Made by a program: the position numbers and the translations under genes. Source: Paracoccus sp. M683 (GTDB lineage Bacteria > Pseudomonadota > Alphaproteobacteria > Rhodobacterales > Rhodobacteraceae). From it: a stretch of 64,000 nt of DNA. A model generated the notes under the pieces. It had not been told where the DNA came from and did not search any database. It saw only the letters and a program-made list of their open reading frames with translations. The stretch lies in the NCBI RefSeq assembly GCF_007096355.1, contig NZ_VKDF01000001.1:128226-192225 (forward strand), given 5' to 3'. Of this stretch, positions 15,041 through 25,763 are shown piece by piece. Each line of letters begins with the position of its first letter. Positions within the stretch are counted from its first letter, which is position 1.

Positions 15041-16942
15041 CGCCATCTCCGGGACGTTCTGCAACTGCATGAAACCCGCGAAGAACCGGACCAGATCGTC
15101 AAATGCGTCGAGTGGCAGGACCTGGGCAACATATTGATCGGGCCGCAAAATCAGCAGCGCGCCGCGCTGCCGGTCGATGCCCCGCATGTCGAAGATGTCG
15201 GCCCCTGCACCCGCGCTGCCCGCACAAAAAACCTTTTCGTAATCAACCAGACCAAGCGCCCCCTTGGCCGGCAGCAACAGCGATGGCAGCCGGTCCAGCC
15301 GCATCTGCCGGTGGTCTGGCTGGAACACGGCCCGCAGGTCAAGGACACTGTCGATATCGGCCCCGGCGGGCGTATGGCGCCGCAACGGGCTGGCAGGATC
15401 ACGGTCCAGGAACCGGCACAGGGTCGCAATGGCACCGCCGGGCTGCCCTTCGTCACCCGCTGGCGCAAAAGCCATCAGACGCCACCGACCATCCGCCAGC
15501 AGCGCATGACCCAGCTGCATCACTCGGGCATCGGCCAGCCGGGTGACGGGCGCCGAATGGAACCGCTTGCCGACAATCTGACCAGAGGCCAGCGCCTGAT
15601 GCCGGTCATTCCCCGTGATCAGCGAGGGGTCATAGCGCGTCTCGACCCCGGCCGTATATCGCCCGTGCTTCTTGAAATAGCCCTGAAACACAGAGGCCTC
15701 GGCCGGATTGCGGGGGCGGGCACTGAACAGCCGCGCCATGTCGCGATCAAAGTCGATCAGTTCCTTCGCCTTGGCCTGACGCTCGGCCGAATAGGTATCC
15801 AGAAGCGCCGGCCCCGCCTGCCCGTTCAGAACGGCAGCCAGTTTCCAGCCCAGATTGAAGCTGTCGGCCATCGACACGTTCATGCCCTGCCCCGCCTTGG
15901 GGCTGTGCGTGTGGCAGGCATCACCGGCAATGAAGATATGCGGCTGACGAAGACCACGCTCGGCCTTCGGAACATCGTCGAAGGCATCGCAGACACGTTG
16001 GCCGATCTCGTAGGCAGACCACCAGGACACTTCCTTGACCTCAAGGCTATGGGGCGACAGGATCGCGCGGGCCTTTGCGATCAACTGATCCGGGGTGATC
16101 TTGCGGTCGGCGGCGCGTTCATCGCCATGCAGCGCGTCCAGCTCGATATACATGCGGACCAGATAGCCGCCCTCGCGCGGGATGATCATCATGCTGCCCT
16201 GATCGGCGGATTGGATCGCCACCTTCAGCCGGATGTCGGGGAAATCTGTCACCGCCAGCACATCCATCACGCCCCAAAGCTGACGCGCTGCCTCGCCTTT
16301 CAAGACGTGCCCCATGGCCGCGCGCACGGTGCTGCGCGCGCCATCACAGCCCACGACATACCGCGCGCGGATCGTCTCGACCCGGCCGGAATCGTCGTCG
16401 AGACAGCGGAACCGGGCCAGAACCGGATAGTCCGGGTCGCCGGAGTCCTGAAGCCCGATCAGGTCGCGGTCATAGTCTGGAACCAGCCGGCGGGGCGAAT
16501 TGCGCATCACGGAAAGATAGAAATCATGAATGCGCGCCTGATTCAGAATCAAGTGCGGCATCTCGGACAGATCCTCTTCGACATCGCGGATGCGGTCGGC
16601 ACGCGCCAACCCGGCGGTGCCCTCGACCGGCCGCCAAAAGGCGACCTCGTTGACCCAATACCCCTCTTTCATCGCCTGGTCGGCAAAGCCGAAGGCCTGA
16701 AACATCTCGACCGAGCGGCAGGCCACCCCATCAGCCTGACCGACCTGCAAAGGCCCGGATTTCCGCTCGGTGATCCGGGTCACGATACCGGGAAAGGCCG
16801 AAAGCTGCGCCGCAAGCGTCAGCCCCGCCGGACCGCAGCCCACGATCAGGACATCGACCTTGTCGGCCCGCACCGCCGCATCATCCGCCGCAGGCAATAC
16901 CGACGGATCACCGGCACGAAAGCCGTTTTGATGATATTGCAT
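15023..16942 (-). CDS. mobA: 3-hydroxybenzoate 4-monooxygenase (MobA type)
   Basis: FAD-dependent aromatic hydroxylase of 639 residues that converts 3-hydroxybenzoate to protocatechuate with NADPH and O2. The N-terminus MQYHQNGFRAGDP followed by VDVLIVGCGPAGLTLAAQL matches the MobA/phenol hydroxylase group. Other flavoprotein motifs are YVVGCDGARSTVR and IFIAGDACHTHSPKAGQGMN. The last ~170 residues form the thioredoxin-like C-terminal domain of this group. The ATG at 16942 is preceded by GGAGGGGAAGG, so longer upstream readings are rejected. It is divergent from a MarR-type gene, as mobA is from mobR in Comamonas. Phenol 2-monooxygenase is the main alternative activity. Confidence 0.88.
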   Translation of the reverse strand: MQYHQNGFRAGDPSVLPAADDAAVRADKVDVLIVGCGPAGLTLAAQLSAFPGIVTRITERKSGPLQVGQADGVACRSVEMFQAFGFADQAMKEGYWVNEVAFWRPVEGTAGLARADRIRDVEEDLSEMPHLILNQARIHDFYLSVMRNSPRRLVPDYDRDLIGLQDSGDPDYPVLARFRCLDDDSGRVETIRARYVVGCDGARSTVRAAMGHVLKGEAARQLWGVMDVLAVTDFPDIRLKVAIQSADQGSMMIIPREGGYLVRMYIELDALHGDERAADRKITPDQLIAKARAILSPHSLEVKEVSWWSAYEIGQRVCDAFDDVPKAERGLRQPHIFIAGDACHTHSPKAGQGMNVSMADSFNLGWKLAAVLNGQAGPALLDTYSAERQAKAKELIDFDRDMARLFSARPRNPAEASVFQGYFKKHGRYTAGVETRYDPSLITGNDRHQALASGQIVGKRFHSAPVTRLADARVMQLGHALLADGRWRLMAFAPAGDEGQPGGAIATLCRFLDRDPASPLRRHTPAGADIDSVLDLRAVFQPDHRQMRLDRLPSLLLPAKGALGLVDYEKVFCAGSAGAGADIFDMRGIDRQRGALLILRPDQYVAQVLPLDAFDDLVRFFAGFMQLQNVPEMAMDNGY

Positions 16943-16960
16943 CCTTCCCCTCCACAAATG

Positions 16961-17025
16961 ATATGCATGCTTACTACCAGATACTGGACATCCGCCCGAT
17001 CTGTCAATATAGTATGTATGCATAT
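16961..17025. promoter_or_regulatory. Paired inverted operator sites between mobA and mobR-type gene
   Basis: Two related 16-base elements face each other in the divergent spacer. At 16961-16976 the sequence reads ATATGCATGCTTACTA; the reverse complement of 17010-17025 reads ATATGCATACATACTA, identical at 13 of 16 positions. Each has the palindromic core ATGCAT. The spacing between matching bases is about 49 bases. Two sites for one MarR-type dimer, one near each promoter, would allow simultaneous control of both genes. Confidence 0.65.
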
Positions 17026-17044
17026 TAAGTGCCGGAAGGATGCC

Positions 17045-17476
17045 ATGACATCGACCTCTGATCTGACCGAATTGCCGGGGCATCTGATCCGCCGCCTGAA
17101 CCAGCGCTCTACGGCCATTTTTCAGGATCGGATGAAGGAAGCAGGTCATGACCTGACATCGGTGCAATTCGCGGCGCTGGACATGCTGAACCTGCACCCC
17201 GGCACGGATCAGGCAGGTCTTGCGACCATGATCGCCTATGATCGGGCAACGATTGGCGGGGTTGTGCAGCGGCTGGAACAGAAGGGTCTGGTCGCGCGTC
17301 AGATCGACGAGAACGACCGCCGCGCCCGCAGGCTGACGCTGACCCCGGCAGGTCACAAGCTGCTGATGCAGCTGTCCCCGATGGTCGCCGCCTTGCAGGC
17401 CGAGATTCTGGGCAATCTGTCAGATGCCGAGCGCGCCCAGTTCATCAACCTGGCCAAGCGCGCGATCATGGGCTGA
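17045..17476 (+). CDS. MarR-family regulator, MobR type
   Basis: MarR transcription regulator of 143 residues: LTSVQFAALDMLNLHPGTDQ, then AGLATMIAYDRATIGGVVQR as helix-turn-helix, VARQIDENDRRARRLTLT as wing and a C-terminal dimer helix. The ATG at 17045 has GGAAGG upstream; another ATG 5 bases earlier meets a stop at once. It is divergent from mobA with paired palindromic sites between them. In Comamonas testosteroni the equivalent MobR represses mobA and is relieved by 3-hydroxybenzoate, so the same role is likely. Confidence 0.88.
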   Translation: MTSTSDLTELPGHLIRRLNQRSTAIFQDRMKEAGHDLTSVQFAALDMLNLHPGTDQAGLATMIAYDRATIGGVVQRLEQKGLVARQIDENDRRARRLTLTPAGHKLLMQLSPMVAALQAEILGNLSDAERAQFINLAKRAIMG

Positions 17477-17494
17477 CGGCGGGCGGATCCTGCC

Positions 17495-18493
17495 TCAGAC
17501 ACTCGCCACGATCTGATCCATCAGCCGGCGCAGGTCGCCGAAATGCCCCTCGCCCCGCGCCGGAAGATTCGGGTCCGAGGTGATGGCCACGCTGAGCCGC
17601 AGATCAGGGACCACAGCCAGCATCTGTCCGCCATATCCGCGCGCATAAACGGCATCCCTGCCGGCATAGCGGGTCAGGAACCAGCCATAGCCATAGTCAT
17701 CGCCCGAAAAGGGTGATCGCGCGCGGGGCTGCCACGATGTTTCAAGCCAGGCCGCGCTGACGACCTGCCGACCCTGGACCCGGCCACCATTCAGCATCAG
17801 ATCACCGATCCGGGCCAGGCCCAAGGGGCTGACCACCATGTCATTGCCGCCCAGAAAACGTCCCTGCGGGTCGCGGATCCATGGCGGCATGGCAATGTCC
17901 AGCGGGCCGGCCAGCCAGTCGCGGGCCAGCTGATGCAAATCGTCACCGGCAGCACGCGCCAGCGCCGCGCCCAGAATGTGCCAGCCGCCGGTGGAATAGA
18001 TGAAGCGCCCGCCGGGCGCGTCCTCCAGCGGTTGCCGCAGCGCATAATCGACCCAATCGGGGCTGGACACCCAGGCGCCGTAATTCGCCCCCGAGGTGCT
18101 GGCCAGCCCTGCCCGCATGGTCAACAGATCGCCCACGGTCAGCCGGTCGCGGGCATCGCCGAACGGGTCGCGCCCCAACAGCGGCAGAACCGGCTGATCG
18201 GGGCCGTCGATCACGCCCCGGTCGATGGCAATGCCAGTCAGCAGCGCAAGGATCGTCTTGGACACCGATTTGACATTCGCCGGCCGGTCCACCGCCGGAC
18301 CACGATAGGCCTGCGCCAGCAGCCGCTGACCATCGCGGTGAATGACCAGCGCCCGCAATTGCCCCAGCCCCGCCGCCTGCGCCGAGACCGCACGCAGATC
18401 CGCCTGCTGCGCCCCGGCACGCGAGGCCAATACCGGCGCCGCCAGCGCCGCTGATCCGGTAAGCAGCACCTGACGCCGCGAAATACCCTGCAT
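17495..18493 (-). CDS. Serine hydrolase, beta-lactamase class C family, Tat-exported
   Basis: Penicillin-binding-protein-like serine hydrolase of 332 residues. It begins MQGISRRQVLLTGSAALAAP, a twin-arginine signal. The catalytic SxxK is S76-V-S-K79 in ANVKSVSKTILALL. The second motif appears as GRFIYSTGGWHILG (Tyr-Ser-Thr rather than Tyr-x-Asn), and a late GYGWFLTRY / GYGGQMLAVVPD region stands where the third motif is expected. The ATG at 18493 has GGGGG 6 bases upstream. It converges with the mobR-type gene and is divergent from the cupin gene. Esterase or peptidase activity is more likely than antibiotic hydrolysis, but the substrate cannot be read from sequence. Confidence 0.85.
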   Translation of the reverse strand: MQGISRRQVLLTGSAALAAPVLASRAGAQQADLRAVSAQAAGLGQLRALVIHRDGQRLLAQAYRGPAVDRPANVKSVSKTILALLTGIAIDRGVIDGPDQPVLPLLGRDPFGDARDRLTVGDLLTMRAGLASTSGANYGAWVSSPDWVDYALRQPLEDAPGGRFIYSTGGWHILGAALARAAGDDLHQLARDWLAGPLDIAMPPWIRDPQGRFLGGNDMVVSPLGLARIGDLMLNGGRVQGRQVVSAAWLETSWQPRARSPFSGDDYGYGWFLTRYAGRDAVYARGYGGQMLAVVPDLRLSVAITSDPNLPARGEGHFGDLRRLMDQIVASV

Positions 18494-18662
18494 GCCAATC
18501 CCCCGTTTATCGACTGCGATTCCAGTTGGGGGCAGGCGCCACGCCGTTCAACCGCCGCTCGCGCGACGGTGTTCGGAACCGCGCGCTTAGTCACGCTTGG
18601 CGATCCCCTGCCAGACATGCCAAGCTTGGCCCATATCCCCGCCACCAGGAAAGGAGAGCAGG

Positions 18663-19064
18663 ATGCAGATCTTCCGCGCAGGCACCACCCCATCGGCCAA
18701 GGGGCCCGCCGACTGGTTTACCGGCACCGTCAGGCTGGATCCGCTGTTCAACCCACAAGCCCCGGACCGGGTGCAGGGGGCGCTTGTCACCTTCGAACCC
18801 GGCGCGCGCACCGCATGGCATACCCATCCCCTCGGCCAGACGCTGATCGTCACCACCGGCCTTGGCCTGGCCCAAAGCTGGGGCGGAGAGCTGCGCGAAT
18901 TGCGCCCCGGCGACGTCATCTGGTTTGCGCCAGGCGAAAAGCACTGGCACGGGGCATCGCACCAGACCGCCATGTCCCATATCGCGGTTCAGGAAGTCAG
19001 CGAGGGCCGCACGGTCGACTGGCTGGAACATGTCAGCGAGGCGGAATACGCCGCAGCGACCTGA
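18663..19064 (+). CDS. Small cupin protein
   Basis: Single-domain cupin of 133 residues. The metal-binding motif is [16 protein letters not shown], followed by [20 protein letters not shown], which supplies the later His. Such proteins are often found as stand-alone partners of carboxymuconolactone decarboxylase-like or aromatic enzymes, and one group is known as hydroxynitrile lyase-like cupins. The start [14 protein letters not shown] at 18663 has AGGAGA 5 bases upstream. No co-directional partner follows closely. Specific reaction unknown. Confidence 0.85.
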   Translation: MQIFRAGTTPSAKGPADWFTGTVRLDPLFNPQAPDRVQGALVTFEPGARTAWHTHPLGQTLIVTTGLGLAQSWGGELRELRPGDVIWFAPGEKHWHGASHQTAMSHIAVQEVSEGRTVDWLEHVSEAEYAAAT

Positions 19065-19107
19065 CCAGCGCTAACGGAATGCAGGTGGTCGCGGCGCCGA
19101 CGGCCTT

Positions 19108-20010
19108 TCAGGCCAGCGCGTCCAGATGCCGGCGCAGAACCGTGGCAAACGCGGCGATCTTTCGCTGCCTGAATGCGGTCGGCTGAGTCAGCAGGTTGAT
19201 GGGCCGCTCGCCCAGTCTGGATTCGGTCAGCAGCGGCACCAGCGCGCCGCTGGCCAGATAGGGGGCAAGGAAGATGTCGGGCGCGCGCACAAGACCATGC
19301 CCCCGGATCGCCTCGCCGATCGCGATGGCCGCGCTGTTGACAGACAGTTGGCCTTGCATCGCGATGACCACCTCGGCCGCGCCATCCCGCAAGGGCCAGC
19401 GGCCGGGCGTTTCCTCATTCAGGTCGATGATGGCCTGATGCCCTTCCAGATCGGCGGGACGCTGCGGTGTTCCATGCCGGGCCAGATAATCCGGGCTGGC
19501 CGCGATGGCCGGGGTAGTGCGGCCGATCCGCTGCATCTTCAGGCTGGAATCGCGTGGAATGCCGATGCGCACAGCCAGATCAAAGCCACCCGCGACCAGA
19601 TCGGTCAGCCCGTCATTCAGCACCATCTCGACCCGCACCTGCGGATTTTCAGTGACAAAGCTGCGGGCTGCGTCGGCCAGGCAAAGCTCGCCCAAGGTGG
19701 TGCCGGCGGTGATGCGAAGCCGCCCCGACAGGCTGCGGCCCGGATCATGCAGCGCGGCCTCGGCCTGATCCAGCGCGGCCAGAACCTCGCGCGCGTGGGG
19801 CAGCCAGCGTTCGCCATCCTCGGTCAGCGACAGCGCCCGCGTGGTGCGATACAGCAGGCTGCGGCCCAGCCGTGCCTCTAGCGCGGCGACCTGCTTGCCG
19901 GCCAACTTGTTCGAAATCCCCAATCGCTGCGCGCCGGCAGTAAAAGAGCCCGCCTCGACCACGGCGACAAAGGTTCTGATCCCGTCGGCAAATTCCACAT
20001 TATCCCCCAT
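19108..20010 (-). CDS. LysR-family transcription regulator
   Basis: LysR-type regulator of about 300 residues. The N-terminal helix-turn-helix reads FVAVVEAGSFTAGAQRLGIS then NKLAGKQVAALEARLGRSLL and YRTTRALSLTEDGE. The rest is the effector-binding domain (SGRLRITAGTTLGE, AVRIGIPRDSSLKM). The start is uncertain: ATG at 20010 has no clear Shine-Dalgarno, whereas a GTG at 19998 is preceded by GGGGGA. It is divergent from the DoxX-VOC pair, a common arrangement in which the regulator controls the oxidoreductase-like membrane protein and dioxygenase-fold partner. Confidence 0.9.
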   Translation of the reverse strand: MGDNVEFADGIRTFVAVVEAGSFTAGAQRLGISNKLAGKQVAALEARLGRSLLYRTTRALSLTEDGERWLPHAREVLAALDQAEAALHDPGRSLSGRLRITAGTTLGELCLADAARSFVTENPQVRVEMVLNDGLTDLVAGGFDLAVRIGIPRDSSLKMQRIGRTTPAIAASPDYLARHGTPQRPADLEGHQAIIDLNEETPGRWPLRDGAAEVVIAMQGQLSVNSAAIAIGEAIRGHGLVRAPDIFLAPYLASGALVPLLTESRLGERPINLLTQPTAFRQRKIAAFATVLRRHLDALA

Positions 20011-20039
20011 TTGGCGACAGTAACTATCCAACTGTTGCC

Positions 20040-20053
20040 ATTATCGAGACAAT
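20040..20053. promoter_or_regulatory. Candidate LysR-type binding site
   Basis: Imperfect dyad ATTATC-GA-GACAAT in the divergent spacer between the LysR gene and doxX, one mismatch in six paired positions. Position and symmetry fit a LysR-type site; supporting evidence is limited to that. Confidence 0.35.
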
Positions 20054-20119
20054 AACAAGGCGCTATCTGTTTGCCGACGACAAATCGCACCGATGCGTGC
20101 ATGTATGAGGAGATGACAG

Positions 20120-20542
20120 ATGAACAATGTGCTGACCGGATTTGGCTTTGGATCCGAACGCGGGGCGGACAAGGCCGCGCTGATCCTGCGGGTAACCCTT
20201 GGGGTGCTGTTCCTGGCCCATGCCGGGCTGAAGATCTTTGTGTTCACGCCGTCGGGCACGGCGGGATATTTCGCCTCGCTCGGGCTGCCGGGCGTTCTGG
20301 CCTATGCCACGATCGCGGCCGAACTGCTGGGCGGGATCGCGCTGATCCTGGGCTTTCAGACCAGCCTTGTGGCGCTGGCGCTGATCCCGGTTCTGCTGGG
20401 CGCGGCGGTCCTGGGGCATGGGGCGAACGGCTTCTGGTTCAACAACGAAGGGGGCGGTTGGGAATATCCGGCATTCTGGGCCGTGGCGCTGCTGGTGCAG
20501 GCCCTTCTGGGTGGCGGTGCACTGGCCGCGACGAAAGACTGA
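20120..20542 (+). CDS. DoxX family membrane protein
   Basis: Four-helix membrane protein of 140 residues of the DoxX family. Hydrophobic spans are AALILRVTLGVLFLAHAGLK, GVLAYATIAAELLGGIALIL, SLVALALIPVLLGAAVLGHG and FWAVALLVQALLGGGALAAT. The GHGANGFWFNNEGGGWEYP loop is typical. GAGGA lies 8 bases before the ATG. The next gene, a two-module VOC protein, starts 36 bases later. Family members function in redox-related membrane complexes; no precise reaction can be stated. Confidence 0.9.
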   Translation: MNNVLTGFGFGSERGADKAALILRVTLGVLFLAHAGLKIFVFTPSGTAGYFASLGLPGVLAYATIAAELLGGIALILGFQTSLVALALIPVLLGAAVLGHGANGFWFNNEGGGWEYPAFWAVALLVQALLGGGALAATKD

Positions 20543-20578
20543 CGCAACCGCAATCGCGGCACAGCAAGGAGAATGAAG

Positions 20579-21400
20579 ATGGCGACAAGTGACGCTTCCC
20601 TTTCGGTCAGCCATGTGGCGCTGACGGTGCGCGACCTGGACCGGGTCGGCGATTTCTACCAGCGCGTCATCGGGCTGAACCGCATCAGCGGCGATGCCGA
20701 GCTGCTGACCCTTGGCCAGGGCGACCGCGCGCTGGTCCAGCTGCGCCGCGATCCGCAGGCCCGCAGCCACCCGCAAGAGGCCGGTCTGTATCACACCGCC
20801 TTCCTGCTGCCCGCGCGTCAGGATCTGGGGCGCTGGCTGCGCCATGCCGGCGGTCTGGAGCAGCATCTTGACGGCGCCGCCGACCATCTGGTCAGCGAGG
20901 CGGTCTATCTGCACGACCCCGAGGGCAACGGCATCGAGATCTATGTCGACCGCCCGCGCGATAGCTGGACCTTCGAGGGGACAGGTGATGCCAAGCGGGT
21001 CGTCATGGCCAATTCGGCGCTGGATTTCCCCGGCCTGATGCAGGCGCAGGGTGACTGGACCGGGGCCCCGGATGATACGGTTATCGGCCATGTGCATCTG
21101 CAAGTGGGCGACATTCCGATGGCCGAGGCCTTCTATACCGGCACCCTGGGGCTGGATCTGATGGCGGCCCGGTCGGGGGCCAGCTTCTATGCGGCGGATG
21201 GGTATCATCATCATCTGGCGACGAATATCTGGAACAGCCGTGGCGCCGGGCCGCGCAGTGCCGATACCGCCGGGCTGGCAGAACTGGTTCTGTCGGCGCA
21301 GCCGGATCGCGCAACCGGTCTGGGTGGCGACGGCTTCACCGACCCCTGGGGCAATCGCATCACCATTGCCCCGCGACATGGCGGCGCGCAGCCTGCATAG
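20579..21400 (+). CDS. Two-module VOC protein (CatE-like, catechol 2,3-dioxygenase fold)
   Basis: Vicinal-oxygen-chelate protein of 273 residues with two beta-alpha-beta-beta-beta modules. Module 1 reads SVSHVALTVRDLDRVGDFYQ, GLYHTAFLLPARQDL and HDPEGNGIEIYVDRP. Module 2 starts IGHVHLQVGDIPMAEAFYTG with DGYHHHLATNIW and DPWGNRITI. His-7, His in GLYHTA and Glu in NGIEIY are plausible metal ligands. The start at 20579 is preferred because AAGGAG is 7 bases upstream; the ATG at 20573 touches it. Annotated homologues are called CatE. It may be an extradiol dioxygenase or a glyoxalase-type enzyme induced by quinones or catechols. Confidence 0.85.
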   Translation: MATSDASLSVSHVALTVRDLDRVGDFYQRVIGLNRISGDAELLTLGQGDRALVQLRRDPQARSHPQEAGLYHTAFLLPARQDLGRWLRHAGGLEQHLDGAADHLVSEAVYLHDPEGNGIEIYVDRPRDSWTFEGTGDAKRVVMANSALDFPGLMQAQGDWTGAPDDTVIGHVHLQVGDIPMAEAFYTGTLGLDLMAARSGASFYAADGYHHHLATNIWNSRGAGPRSADTAGLAELVLSAQPDRATGLGGDGFTDPWGNRITIAPRHGGAQPA

Positions 21401-21436
21401 GGCCGGCTTTCCCCCTGCGCCGGGATCGCTATGATG

Positions 21437-21469
21437 AAACGGTCACGCCCCATTGGGCGCGGCCGTTTT
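21437..21469 (+). terminator. Rho-independent-type terminator after the VOC gene
   Basis: Stem of 14 positions (AAACGGTCACGCCC against GGGCGCGGCCGTTT, two wobble pairs) with a CATT loop, ending in a short TTTT run. It lies 37 bases after the VOC stop and ahead of the SDR gene, and probably ends the doxX-VOC transcript. Confidence 0.7.
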
Positions 21470-21541
21470 CGCCTTTGGGCGGGGGCAAAGCATGGCAAAG
21501 GGGCCGATTCGACGCCCCGGAAAAGGGCAAGGAAAAGCGGG

Positions 21542-22243
21542 ATGAGCGAGACGAAAGTTTGCCTGATCGTGGGCGGCGGCAGGGGCATGGGCGCGGCAAT
21601 CGCCCGCGAGATGCATCAGCGGGGCTATCAACTGGCGCTGATGTCGCCTTCGGACAGTGCTGAAAAGCTGGCCGCGCAATTGGGCGGGGTCGCCTATCGC
21701 GGCCGGGCCGAGGACGCTGACGATCTTCAGGCGGTCTTTGATCTGGCGATGTCCAGCTATGGCCGCATCGACGCGGTGCTGATCCATGTCGGCGGCCCGC
21801 CAAAGGGCGATCTGCTGGAGATCAGCGACCAGGACTGGCAGCGCGCCAATAACATGGTCCTGCTGCCGGTCATCCGCATGGCCCGGATGGTCACCCCGGT
21901 GATGCAGGCGCAGGGCGGCGGCTCGATCTGCTGCATCACCACCTATTCGGCCTTTGAACCCAGCCTGATGTTTCCGACCTCCAGCGTGTATCGCGTCGGC
22001 GTCTCGTCCTTTGCCAAGCTGTATTCCGACCGCTACGGCGCCGAGAATATCCGCATGAACTGCCTGCTGCCCGGCTTTACCGACAGCCTCGATGTCGGAA
22101 AATTCGCCGAAATGGCCGCGCTGAAACGCATCGCCCGCGTCGAGGAACAGGCAAAGGCCGCCGCCTTTCTGCTCAGCGATGATTCCAGCTATGTCACTGG
22201 CCAAAGCCTGCGGGTTGATGGCGGCGTCACCCGTTCGATATAG
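21542..22243 (+). CDS. SDR-family protein with altered catalytic Tyr/Lys motif
   Basis: Short-chain dehydrogenase fold of 233 residues: CLIVGGGRGMGAAIAREM for nucleotide binding, VLIHVGGPPKGDLLEISDQD, a Ser in ICCITTYSAFEPSL and QSLRVDGGVTRSI at the C-terminus. The catalytic YxxxK is not intact: the equivalent segment reads SVYRVGVSSFAKLYSD, so Tyr is followed at +4 by Val, and an RxxxS pattern (RVGVS) overlaps it. This variant is known in a minority of SDRs. The start MSETKVCLIVG at 21542 has a weak AAGG upstream. It stands alone between a terminator and the convergent PadR gene. Reaction unknown. Confidence 0.82.
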   Translation: MSETKVCLIVGGGRGMGAAIAREMHQRGYQLALMSPSDSAEKLAAQLGGVAYRGRAEDADDLQAVFDLAMSSYGRIDAVLIHVGGPPKGDLLEISDQDWQRANNMVLLPVIRMARMVTPVMQAQGGGSICCITTYSAFEPSLMFPTSSVYRVGVSSFAKLYSDRYGAENIRMNCLLPGFTDSLDVGKFAEMAALKRIARVEEQAKAAAFLLSDDSSYVTGQSLRVDGGVTRSI

Positions 22244-22255
22244 GGCAGTCGGCCC

Positions 22256-24936
<2,681 letters not shown>

Positions 24937-24963
24937 TCCCTTTCCCATACCGAAGGAACACCG

Positions 24964-25404
24964 ATGCTGAAAACCGACCTGCCCCTGAACCCCGCCGTTC
25001 TTGCGTCACTGCGGCTGTGGCACCAGATGATCGCCACGCGCGACCTTTCGCGACTGGCCGAGATCACCGCCCCTGACGCGGTGTTCCGCTCGCCCACCGT
25101 GCTGCGCGGGTTTGAATCGGCCCCTGCGCTTGCCCTTGCCCTGCAAACCGTCCTGACCGTCTTTGAGGATTTCAGCTATCACCGCGAATTTGCCGGTGAC
25201 GACGGGCACAGCGTGGTGCTGGAATTCAGCGCCCGCGTCGGTGACAAATCGCTGAAGGGAATCGACATGATCCGCTTTGACGCGGACGGCAGGATCGTCG
25301 ACTTCGAAGTGATGATCCGCCCGCTGAACGCCTTGCAGCTGCTTTACGCTGCAATGACCGAAAAGCTTGGCCCGGCACTGGTCGCCTTCAAGGGCAAGGG
25401 CTGA
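24964..25404 (+). CDS. NTF2-like (SnoaL-type) protein
   Basis: Small protein of 146 residues with the cone-shaped NTF2-like pattern: LWHQMIATRDLSRLAEITAP at the start, AVFRSPTVLRGFESAPALAL, HSVVLEFSARVGDKSLKGID and MIRFDADGRIVDFEVMIRPL. The last is the typical closing strand pair. AAGGA lies 6 bases before the ATG. It starts 27 bases after the FadH-like gene and is probably co-transcribed with it. Members include isomerases and ligand-binding proteins; no catalytic residues can be assigned. Confidence 0.82.
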   Translation: MLKTDLPLNPAVLASLRLWHQMIATRDLSRLAEITAPDAVFRSPTVLRGFESAPALALALQTVLTVFEDFSYHREFAGDDGHSVVLEFSARVGDKSLKGIDMIRFDADGRIVDFEVMIRPLNALQLLYAAMTEKLGPALVAFKGKG

Positions 25405-25413
25405 TCGGCCGCC

Positions 25414-25752
25414 TCAGGCAACCAGCGTGTCCAGCTTGGCGGCGCAGATGAAATCGTTCCGGGTCAGCCCGCCGGCCTCATGCGTGGTAAAGGCGACCTC
25501 GCAATAACCCCAGCCAAAGCTGATATCGGGATGGTGCCCCTGCTTGTTGCCCAGCCAGGCAGCCAGGTTCGCCATCTCGACCGATTTCAGAAAGCCCTTG
25601 AACGCAAACCGCCGGCGGATAGTCGTGCCGTCATCCGACAGCACCCAATCCTCAAGCTGCGCCATCAGCACGCCGACCGCTTCAGCGGCCAGCGGCGCCA
25701 CGCCGCCCTTACAGGGTTCGCACTCATTGCTGAAAAGATCGCTGCTGCTCAT
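25414..25752 (-). CDS. phhB: Pterin-4a-carbinolamine dehydratase (PCD)
   Basis: Recycles the 4a-hydroxytetrahydropterin made by phenylalanine hydroxylase. The 112-residue protein shows the PCD core: IRRRFAFKGFLKSVEMANLA, AAWLGNKQGHHPDISFGWGY with the catalytic HHP pattern, and EVAFTTHEAGGLTRNDFICA. The start at 25752 has AAGGAGG 5 bases upstream; the more distal ATG at 25767 would put that Shine-Dalgarno inside the gene. It lies 11 bases after phhA in an operon, which makes its partner clear. Confidence 0.93.
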   Translation of the reverse strand: MSSSDLFSNECEPCKGGVAPLAAEAVGVLMAQLEDWVLSDDGTTIRRRFAFKGFLKSVEMANLAAWLGNKQGHHPDISFGWGYCEVAFTTHEAGGLTRNDFICAAKLDTLVA

Positions 25753-25763
25753 CCTTGCCTCCT

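Noticed and set aside
15134..17044. A long plus-strand extension upstream of the MobR-type gene
   Set aside because: The extension is antisense to mobA; a proper ribosome-binding site and the MarR domain start at 17045.
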